64,000 nt of DNA from Setoptus koraiensis (lineage: Eukaryota; Arthropoda): contig CM106585.1 of the NCBI GenBank assembly GCA_048013815.1, positions 17,298,001-17,362,000 on the forward strand, written 5' to 3'. Shown here in pieces: positions 47,441 to 57,500 of the stretch. The translations under genes were made by a program, and so were the position numbers. Position 1 is the first letter of the stretch; each line of letters opens with the position of its first letter. The notes under the pieces were generated by a model. That model searched no databases and was not told the DNA's origin. It worked only from the letters and a program-made list of their open reading frames with translations.

Positions 47441-47711
47441 CGGTTATTGTATCTAACACGTACCACGCCCAATTTGGGTATTTTGGGTATTTCTAGGTAG
47501 AGTATGATGCCTTGAGACCGGAAAAGGTATTCCGGAAGTGCGGAAATTCTTCGTTACCGAGATAGCCGAGGTACCGCATTGTGGGTATTTTAGGGTATTT
47601 GAGGGTATATTGACGGTACAATCGGTCGTACCCACCCGCACGGACATCGGGTAGGGTACTGAGGTCTCCACACCGAGGGTAGATCATTTCTATGAGCCAC
47701 AGGAAATGAAT
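47441..47711. mobile_element. Partial copy of the transposon that splits the mariner gene
   Basis: Starts CGGTTATTGTATCTAACACG, then TACCACGCCCAATTTGGGTA. It continues with TTCCGGAAGTGCGGAAAT and CGAGGTACCGCATTGTGGGTA. This is the right end of the 49,593-50,501 element in reverse, cut at 47,712 by a Helentron-like copy. Confidence 0.65.
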
Positions 47712-48825
47712 ACAAGTGATACTGATTCAATCAGTATCTCGAGCGCTCAATTTTTTGGATAAACGAGTATCCTTGGAACATAGACCGGAGTATGTGATAA
47801 CATGTCGGAGATAAACAACTATGCTTGTCAGATCAGAGCAGCCGAGGAGCGATCAAATAAATACAAGTTCTTCAAATTTCTATCGCAGCATGATACACAT
47901 GTTGATTGCCCACCACTATCGAAATCTGATCATCGAACTTCAACGAAGCAGATGAAACTATCATCAGGAAATCGAATTTTCAATTTCGAATTTCGAAGTT
48001 CGAGTTGTGACCATCGAACTTCCAATTGTAACCATCGAACTTCGGACACTGAACTACGAACATTGACGGAGCAGCTGAAACTATCATCAGAAAATCGAAT
48101 TTTCAATTTCGAATTTCGGACTTCGAATTGTGACCATCGAGCTCTGACCACGGAACTCTGACCACGGAACTCTGACCATCGAACATAGAACAAGCATCTG
48201 AAACTCTCATCAGGAATTCTAATTTCGAAGTTCGAATTGTGACCATCGAATTCTGACCATCGAACTGAGAACTGTGACCATCGAACATCGAACGAGCAGA
48301 TGAAACTATCATTGGGAATTCAAATTTTCAATTTTCGAATTTTGAATTTTGAAGTTCGAAGTTCGAATTGTGACCATCGAATTGTGACTATCGAACATCA
48401 AACTCTGACCATCGAACATCGAACGAGCAGCTGTAACTCTTATCAGAAATCCGAATTTTCAATTTCGAATTTCGAAGTTCGAATTGCGACCATCGAATTG
48501 TGACCACCGAACTCTGACCATCGAACATCGAACGAGCAGGCGAAACTATCATTAGGAATTCGAATTTTCAATTTTGAAGTTCGATTTGTCACCACCGAAC
48601 TCCGCACAAATGTGACCTTGTCAAATCTCCATAGGATTGCATACAAAATATTTTCGAGTGAAGCGATAATAGACCAAGTCGAATCTACATAGGAATACAT
48701 GTGTTATGTCTAGCAGGATTCTCACAAATTTGACTAAGTCAAACCTCCATAGGATTACATAGTCACGTGAATAAACGTAGAGCCCAGAACCATCCCAATA
48801 GCTGCTTAATTAAAATTAAGCGCTA
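47712..48825 (-). mobile_element. Complete non-autonomous Helentron-like element, family 1
   Basis: 1,114 bp in reverse. The left end is ACAAGTGATACTGATTCAAT, then CAGTATCTCGAGCGCT. The right end is CACGTGAATAAACG, then TTAATTAAAATTAAGCGCTA. It holds a long TTCGA-rich minisatellite (about 47,920-48,600, roughly six units of 90-110 bp). Block order is the exact reverse of the 34,780 copy. The 'GTGCGCCATTG' block is missing, so the element has an internal deletion and an expanded minisatellite. Confidence 0.7.
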
Positions 48826-48897
48826 ATAAGCGCTAATAATTATTATCTTGCTGCACTTATTATTATGAAATAAAATTATTATTAACTTGGTTTAAAC

Positions 48898-51371
48898 ATG
48901 CATTATTTGTTTCTTATTTTGATATTGGCTCTGCCAAAAGCGTCTGATCCGGCTTTCACGGCCATTCAAAAGGCTAAAATATTATACATTTATTCCTTAA
49001 ATGATGAGGATATTTGTGCAACACGTGAAAATGTAAAGGAGTTACGTGATTTGGGCCAACTAGACGTAGACGACCTACCTACCCAGCGAGACCTGGATAA
49101 TTTTAAAAATTATTACTTCACCTACGGCATACAAACCCATCAGGGCCAAAAACGATCTTCTCCGTGGAGGGTGACACCTGACATTCTGGCGAAAGTGCAT
49201 GAGTTGGCGAACGACGGCCAGAGACCAAGCAGTTCAAGAACTATCGCAGATGCTGTCGGTCTTTCGCACCCTACGGTCCTCAAGATTCTAAAGAAAGAAT
49301 TAAAGCTCAAACCGTATCATTTTAGAACACTGCACTCCATCATGGATCATGAGGCCGATCGCTTGGAATTCGCTGACATTATATCAGAGAAGACCAACCG
49401 AAATCAAGACCACAGTTTTATAAACAAAATCGTATTCTCTGACGAGGCTATTTTCAGTTTGGTGGGGATTGGAAATAAGCACAATACAATATTTTGGTCG
49501 AATTCCAATCCGAACCACCAATACGACAGCAAACGACTGGGCACGAAAAAGTTGATGGTATGGTGCGGGTTCTCGGTGGATAAGAGATTTGGGGTGTTGT
49601 ATGGAACACGTACCCACCCCGATTTCCTCCAAACTCCACACATGTGCACCGAATGGGCCCCAAAGAACAAATAAATTAGTCCGGAAGTGCGGAAATTTTC
49701 ACTTCCGGAGATATCGAAAAATCAGTTTTATTGGTCTCACAGAAGTCTTATATCGTAAATTTTGGCATGAACGCGCAGCTCTCGTTGCAATATACGCGAT
49801 GGCATCATATGAAATCATATTAGACAATTCGATCCCGAGAAATTCACTGTTTTCTATATCCACCACTTCCGGTCCGAGAATTAACGCGAATTGAGGAATC
49901 TGTTTGGCGTAATTGTTCATTCAGGCTTGCAACTTGAACACAAGGCCGAACAGAACCCGGCCCGATCGCGGGCCCCGCCCACTCGACCCCCAGCCTACGG
50001 AAAACAATCCTTTCCCGGGATGCGGGACGGCCCGTAGGGCCGTCACGAGGCAGGCCGTCAATCGTCCCGCTGTCGGCCGAAGGCCGACGGCGTGGACGGT
50101 AGGCCGGCCTATGCGGGTGGGCCAAAGGCCCACCCGCACATCGTGGCACCTCCTGAGGGGCACAGCCCCGAAGTGCGTGCCCAGAATCCCCTCGATGATA
50201 CGAAGAGCCTTCCTAAGTTAAATCACTTTTATTCTGCTCCTGTGGCTGCTAGGGAGAATCTACTTTCGGTGAATGACCATCAGTACCACACCGGATGCGA
50301 ATGCGGAATGGCACTGCCTCCCGTACCCCAAATATGCCCACAATTACCTTAAAATACCCACAAGGCGGTACCTCGGGTATCTCGGGAACGAAGGATTTCC
50401 GCACTTCCGGAATACCTTTTCCAGTCTCAGGGCATCATACTCTACCCAAAAATACCCAAAATACCCAAATCGGGCTGGGTACGTGTTCCATACAATAACC
50501 GAGATTTGGCCCATATTTCTTCGACGGCCGAGTTAACAGTGACACTTACATTGCAATGTTGAAAGAAACTCTATTTAACAATCAAGAGACAGTGAATTTA
50601 TTCAAGAACGGTTCACTCATCTTCATGCAAGACGGTGCACCGCCGCACACAGCGATAAACACAAGGTCATTTCTAAATGCAAACTCCCCATATTGGATCG
50701 GCAAAAAATCGAATTTTGTCCAGTGGCCGCCCTATAGCCCAGATTTAAATCCTCTGGATTATTTTTTGTGGGGGTACATGAAGGCGCAAGTCTACAAGGA
50801 CCGTTATGTATATGGAAGTTTAGAGGAGCTCAAAAGAAAAGTAACCGATGTATTTAATTCGATACCACAGAAGATGTTAGCAGATTCTATACAATCGAGT
50901 TTCATGAGGAGAATATTCTTTGCAAAAAAGCTCGGTGGAAAACAGGTTGATTTTGCGGTAGAGAACAAGCCTGTCAACGAGTCTCTAAATTGGTTATCAC
51001 ATGACGAGGAACTTTTGCTGGCCGTTGCCTCGCTTAATCTTGACACTATTGACAATCTCAGGGCTTTCGACGAGCAAGATGAGGCCACTGAAGATGATAA
51101 TATTGACATTTGTCCCGCGGCAGGGTCTAGAAATAAAAGATCATCCGAAATTTGCAAATTAGAAGAGGAAGCCCTACGCAACGTGACCAACTACTGTGAA
51201 AGACAGAAGAATGAGGAACAGAACACCGAAGAAAAGGACAGTGAAGGACGTTGCAGGAAACGAAAATGTCCGAAATGCCCCAAGTGTCCTGCGTGCCAGC
51301 GATGCAACCAAAGTCCGAGGATAGGTGCTAGGCCAGCGCCCAAAATCCGTCTAACAGGAATCAAAGGATAG
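48898..51371 (+). pseudogene. Mariner-type DDE transposase, split by an insertion
   Basis: N-terminal part 48898-49592, C-terminal part 50510-51371; together about 518 codons. The catalytic region has IVFSDEAIF (first Asp), FMQDGAPPH (second Asp) and YSPDLNPLDYFLW (third Asp, 36 residues after the second). An HTH-like region, SSSRTIADAVGLSHPTVLKIL, precedes it. Between the halves lies a 909-bp element flanked by AGATTTGG on both sides, and without it the frame runs straight on into ..PYFFDGRVN. Two oddities are a leader-like hydrophobic N-terminus (MHYLFLILILALPKA) and an extra C-terminal region of about 140 residues, acidic then Cys-rich (CPKCPKCPACQRC). Mariner TIRs were not found beside it; both flanks are Helentron-like elements. 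Confidence 0.8.
49593..50501. mobile_element. Non-autonomous TIR element in the transposase gene
   Basis: 909 bp. The left end is GGTGTTGTATGGAACACGTA and the right end is TACGTGTTCCATACAATAAC (then CG), imperfect inverted repeats that continue into ACCC..CCCGATTT. The 8-bp direct repeat AGATTTGG flanks it at 49,585-49,592 and 50,502-50,509. The interior is GC-rich at 49,955-50,170 with at least five perfect short hairpins, and has TCCGGAAGTGCGGAAAT near each end. The 8-bp duplication fits hAT-, P- or Merlin-type elements. No ORF for a transposase. Confidence 0.8.
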
Positions 51372-51383
51372 AAAACATTGTTA

Positions 51384-51462
51384 CAATAACCAATACTCTG
51401 TTACAATAACCAATACTCTGTTACAATGACCAATATTCTGTTACAATAACCAGTATTCAATA
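51384..51462. repeat. 20-bp tandem repeat after the transposase
   Basis: Four units of GTTACAATAACCAATACTCT with small changes, directly 3' of the stop codon and followed by AATAAAGATAATAAA. Confidence 0.85.
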
Positions 51463-51475
51463 AAGATAATAAACA

Positions 51476-53807
51476 ACAAGTTATACTGATTATACCAGTA
51501 TAAGAGCGCTTAATTTTTCCAGTGAACAATTTTAAAGGTTTGGACAGTTTATTAAGAAATGATAAGTGCTAGCTGTCTCTAGAAAGTTTTTCAAGAATTT
51601 ATCCTGGTGAGAACAGTTTCGAAAATTGCACATAATGTATGGGCACATGTGATCAGAAATCACATGTATTGAATGAGCTAACATGATCCAGAATTGCCTA
51701 TAGCGCCAATATTTGAAACAGAAAATTGATAAGACTTGCACAGATCGTGTATGGCACAGTGCTTGCTGTCTCTAGAAAGTTTCAAGAATTTATCCTGGTG
51801 AGAACAGTTTCGGAAATCGCACATAATGTAATACTTGCACAAAATGTTTCGAGCAACATGCACAACACATACACGCAGTATCATCAAAACGGATAGGTGG
51901 GAACATGTTCAGAAATCGATGACTATACATGACATCCGTCATCCGAAATTTCTTTCTGTCTCGAAAACGACCAATTGATCCCTGATCATACTTGCACATA
52001 ATGTTGCGAGCAACATGCACAACACACACACGCAGTATCATCAAAACGGATAGGTGGGAACATGTTCAGAAATCGATGACTATACATGACATCTGTCATC
52101 CGAAATTTCTCTATGTCTCGAAAACGACCAATTGATTTCTGATCATACATGCACAGAATGTAGCGAGCAACATGCACAACACATTCACGCAGTATAATCA
52201 AAACGGATAGGTGGGAACATGTTCAAATATCACGATATTCACATGACATCCGTCAGCCAAAATTTCTTTCTGTCTCGAAAACGACCAATTGATTTCTGAT
52301 CATACTTGCACATGATGTTGCGAGCAACATGCACAACACATTCACGCAGTATAATCAAAACGGATAGGTGGGAACATGTTCAGAAATCGATGACTATACA
52401 TGACATCTGTCATCCGAAATTTCTCTATGTCTCGAAAACGACCAATTGATTTCTGATCATACATGCACAGAATGTAGCGAGCAACATGCACAACACATTC
52501 ACGCAGTATAATCAAAACGGATAGGTGGGAACATGTTCAAATATCACGATATTCACATGACATCCGTCAGCCGAAATTTCTTTATGTCTCGAAAACGACC
52601 AATTGATTTCTGATCATACTTGCACATGATGTTGCGAGCAACATGCACAACACACACACGCAGTATCATCAAAACGGATAGGTGGGAACATGTTCAAATA
52701 TCACGATATTCACATGACATCCGTCAGCCAAAATTTCTTTCTGTCTCGAAAACGACCAATTGATTTCTGATCATACTTGCACATGATGTTGCGAGCAACA
52801 TGCACAACACACACACGCAGTATCATCAAAACGGATAGGTGGGAACATGTTCAAATATCACGATATTCACATGTGATCAGAAATCAGATGTATTGAATGA
52901 GCTAACATGATCCAGAATTGCCTATAGCGCCAATACTTGAAACAGAAAATCGATAAAACTTGCAAAGATCGTGTATGGCACAGTGCTTGCTGTCTCTAGA
53001 AAGTTTCGAGAATTTATCCTGGTGAGAACAGTTTCGAAAATCGCACATAATGTAGAGACACATGTGCCACAATATGGCCTATAGCGCCAATACTAGAAAC
53101 AGAAAATTGATTTGACTCGCACAGATCGTGTATAGCATCGATCCACCTCCTCACAATACATTAACCTCTGCATGAGCCCGGGACTTAAAATTCAATTCAC
53201 CTCCCTGAAATGTGTGTTTGGGAGGTGGACGAACCTTCGAGTCTTAAACTTGTATGTAGGTTGTTGCATGCTCAGGAGGTGAACTTATTGTTTGAGCTCA
53301 AGCTAGTCCACCTCCCAAGCATGAGTCGCCCCACTCTATTTTGAGTAGCTAAACCTATCTCGTTATAGCTTCGGTCCACCTCCTAACTAGACATGAGCCC
53401 GAGACTAAAAATTCAATCCACCTCCCTAGTAAATGTGTGTTTGGGAGGTGGACGAACTTTCGAATCTCAAGCTTGAGTGTACCTCCCACCTCCCAAGCAC
53501 ATTCCTGCCTACACACTCACTAAGCATTGATTATGCTAGTGCTAATGTATGCAAGCACACAGCGCGTGACTCTCAAGATCGAAAACTGTGAATATCCACA
53601 AATAAATCGGTACGTGGATATTCACTGGCATACAAAGTCGGGGTATTCACAAGCACACAGCGCGTGAATCACCATAGCACAATTGGTGAATATCCTATGA
53701 AATGCACGAATTAAGTATCCACCATCATACCGTGCGTGGATATTCATGCGTGATTTCCAGGATCCCACAGCACTACATCATAAGCCCTTAATTAAAATTA
53801 AGCGCTA
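51476..53807 (-). mobile_element. Long family-2 Helentron-like element
   Basis: 2,332 bp in reverse, the right edge of the mobile cluster. The left end is ACAAGTTATACTGATTATAC, then CAGTATAAGAGCGCTTAATTTTT. The right end is CACTACATCATAAGCCC, then TTAATTAAAATTAAGCGCTA. The interior holds the tRNA-length 'CAGTGCT.GCTGTCTCTAGAAAGTTTC' block near each side, a 155-bp minisatellite (51,838-52,870), GGGAGGTGGACGAAC motifs (53,215-53,460) and GTGGATATTCAC inverted motifs (53,590-53,750). No ORF. Confidence 0.7.
51838..52870. repeat. 155-bp minisatellite (about 7 units)
   Basis: Units contain CTTGCACA.AATGTTGCGAGCAACATGCACAACACA, then AAAACGGATAGGTGGGAACATG and GACATCCGTCATCCGAAATT. The AACGGATAGG word recurs at about 51,885, 52,043, 52,200, 52,358, 52,515, 52,671 and 52,830. 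Three diverged units of the same family are at 43,085-43,440. TTGCGAGCAA could form a short hairpin. Confidence 0.85.
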
Positions 53808-54533
53808 AAAATCAGCCCCCAAGTGCCCAGCCTCATTATTAGCGTCGTGCGAACCTGTGCGTCATCACAGTGCCGTCTGTGACGAAGCACAGGTAGAGCG
53901 CAGAAGCATTCTTTTTTGTGCGAAAGAACAGAGCGCAGAAGAAGTCATTTACCACCCTGTAAACAGATATTCACTAGTTTTATATAGATTGGCAAGTCTT
54001 TTATTATTACATAGTGGCAAACACCTACTACATTTACAAACTTTTGTATATATAGATAGATAACAAATGATACACTGTTTAATTATCATTCAGTTGGTGT
54101 CATATCAAGCACATATATTTATGTATCAATATATATATGTTGTATGTCTGTGATGTTTGTGGCGGTGGTTAGTGGTCATGGTGGTCGTTTGGCGTCGCAA
54201 CAACAATTTTGTTTCAATTGAGTGGTTGATATGATAAATGTCATCCTGATGATGATGATTATGTGAAGTGATGTGATTTGTGTCCAAAAGAGATCATTTT
54301 ATAAAGAGAAGTGCTGGCAAGATTCATGCTATAACAAGAGAGTTCAATACATAGATGAGTACAGTATGTTGATGGGATTGTAGGGGGAAGTCTATGCCGA
54401 TATAATCATAATAATAGTTACGTATATACGTGAATTGGAAATCATTTTGCTTGAATCAGTGAAAAGCAGATTTAGCATTGATCCAATGGTGTGTCTCTCA
54501 ACGGGTAGCCTTGAATATCATCCATGTCCGCCG
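53808..54533. other. Muscarinic receptor 3' flank
   Basis: About 0.7 kb after the mobile cluster. The minus-strand receptor transcript should end here. Short frames (53,857-54,063) have no recognisable domain. TATATA and GTGGTGG runs occur near 54,120-54,180. Confidence 0.45.
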
Positions 54534-57500
54534 TTACTCGTCACTTTTAATGAGATCCTCTTTTTTGTCTTGCTTGCTGTCATTGTTGTTGTCGCTACTG
54601 TTTGCACTTCCGTTGCCATTTAGCGCCAACGGTTGATGCCTGGGCAACATTGATTGGTTGATCTTGCCACTACCTGAATGATTGCTGCCACTATTCGGAT
54701 CGTTTGTCCTAAAGTCTATATTCCATGTTTGCGACGATTGTGGTGGTATTATGCGCCGCGGTTGATGATGTTCAGTAGAGAATTTGCATTTCAATATTCT
54801 CATATAAGTGCGACGAAATTGTGCATTGCATAAGGCATAACATAACGGATTAATCGTGCTATTTATATAGCATAGGTAATAGGCAAAATTCCAAATTTTT
54901 TCCGGCACCAAATCCTCGCCGCCTGATAATGTCTTAATTAATACTAACACATTATAGGGTAACCAGGTAACAATAAACACCAATAGCAGTGTGGACAACG
55001 TTTTGGCGGCCTTCCTTTCGCTTTTAGGCTGCTGGGGATGATGCGACGAATAGGCGCTTGTAACAGCTATCTGATTAGATTGATTGTTGTTGTTGGTGGT
55101 GGCGCCATTAGAATTACTTTTGTTGTTGCTGGTTGTTTTGGTTGTTGTTGTCGCCTCTGAAATCGAGCCGGTCGAATCCGTGGTTGATTTTGAGTTTACC
55201 ATAGCCTGTTTTCCTTTCATGCTTGTTGAATCAATTGCATCATTGTTTAGGGGCCTCTTTTTATCTTTGTGATTTACTATTTTGTTGTTGTTACAATTTG
55301 TTGTTTGTACATCACTATTGCTATTGTTGCTGCTGCTATAATCTTGCGTTATAACTGCATTGCCAAATTTAGCCTTGCTCACTGATTTGTTATCCTTGTC
55401 AGAGTTGCGCCGTTTCTTCGTTTTATTAACTCCATTGTTTGTTTGTTTATTCGCTGACTGTCTAAATAAATGGGGACACATTGAACGCCACGATGCACTC
55501 GATTTTTGACGCTGTTGCTGATGCAGCATCATGCAATCTGGGCTCGTTTGATAGTGCGACTGTGACGGGTCCAATTCAATTATGTCGCCACTATCATTGA
55601 TTGCTGGTGATTGTATATCTTTGAAGGTGAGCTTCTGATTGAGTTTCTTTCTCTTGGCCCCCAGTTGCTGTTGGTCAGTGTTGTTGTTGTTGTTGTTGCT
55701 TGCTTTATTGATTAAGGGCTCTTGTTGTTCTTGTTCCTCCATTGTTGTCAATTGATATTGATCCTTATTCAGAGATGTTCTGTTCTTGTTCTGTTGTTGC
55801 TTTTGTGTTTGCTGATTTATTTGTTCATCGAAAGAAACTGCTATCAGTTTGTCGTCTCCCTTCATCATGTCGTGGCTCGTATGTACGGCACTGGCAACGG
55901 AATTGTCGCGCAATTGACGACAGCCACTTGTTGACGTCGAATCAGCAGCAGCATTTGAACTGCAGCAACAGCAACAACAAACCGGACAATAATCTGTCAA
56001 ATTACTATTTACCGTTATGGCGTCTGCTTTGGTGTCGTAATAACAGTTAGAGCAGTCCAGTTCGTTTTGACACGAAGTGTTTTTCGTTGTTTGTTGTGCG
56101 CCTAGAATGTTGTTTTGCGCACAACATTGGGCCTCTTGAGGAGAGCAACAGTTCAAGTTGAGCTGAGATGGGCTCTTATTATCCTTTAGACTCTTTAAAT
56201 TGTCGCCGTCATCCAATAGCAACTGGTCATCGGGTGGCTGCTGCGACAATCTGTCGTTTGACCGTTGTTGTTGGGATAGCACGGTTGGACAGCAGCTACA
56301 ACCACAATTACAAGCTTTGGTCTTGCTGTCCGTCGTTGTTGTTGTTGTGGCAGCACTACAATCCACACCAGAACAGATACAAGCTGTGGTCATCTTTTTG
56401 CTTTTGCTATGCTGACTGTGGCTTCGTCTTCTTGTTTTGTCCTTGCCAACCAAGACTGAATCTTGACCAGTGTCATTGTTTTGGCCGGTTGTGTCGCACG
56501 AACTGTTGTTGTGATGGTTCCTGGTGGAGGCACAACTGTGGTGTCGTTGATGATCGACCTGCTGACAGCAGTTGCAACAATTGTCCACGCTGTGACAATG
56601 ATTACTATTGGTCATTTTGCAAGTTTTGATTTTTGATCTAGATTTGCGCGTGACGCTATGGTGATGATGGTGATGGTGTTGATCTATTTCCGGTGCACCA
56701 CTCAACTGCTGCTGCTGTTGATGATGGTGATGACTGTACTTGTTGTTGTGATGAGCGTGGTGATGATGGTGGTGGTGCAAATGCTGTTGCTGGTGCTGAT
56801 GATGATGGCTGTGATTATGATGGCCGGAATGGTGTGAGTGGTGCGAGTGATGCGAATGGTGATGCGAATGATGATGAGAATGATGATGAGTTGCGTGAGA
56901 ATGATTGTGAGAGTGATGCCGATGTCGGCCCATGTCGGACATTTTGTTGAGCTTGTGATCAGTGTGGTTGCGCAGAGTTGCATCGTCGTCCGCTAGGCCA
57001 TCATTGGCCAGATCCATCAGGGGCTCGACGGCCAGATCTTCTGGCGCGTCCAATTGAGATTGTGATTTTGAGCGCTCACTCTGTTTGTCGTCAATCATTT
57101 TAATGCAGGCGTTTTTATCACTTTCCAATTGGATCAATATGGTGTAAATGGATGAATCGAGCCGCTGATTGGGCCCTGTCGATGGGTGCTCACAAAGATC
57201 GCTTGCGTTTGTTTTATATGTGTTGTTTGTTATGAGTGAATTGGTTGTTTTTGATTCACCTGCTTGTTGAGCCGATTGCAACAGACCGTTGTTGTTATCA
57301 CAAATTGTTTGCGCCAGTTTTGTTTGTTCGAGCAGGCTCAGTTGCATTGTTGGCTTGCTCGATTGTTGTTGCTGCTGCTGACTGTTGCTGCTGTTAATGC
57401 TGTTGGCCGACGAATAGCCCAATGTGGGCACCGACGAACCCAAATCGAGACAACTCATCTGTTGTTGGTATGATTCAATGTGATCCAGTTCCGATTGAGA

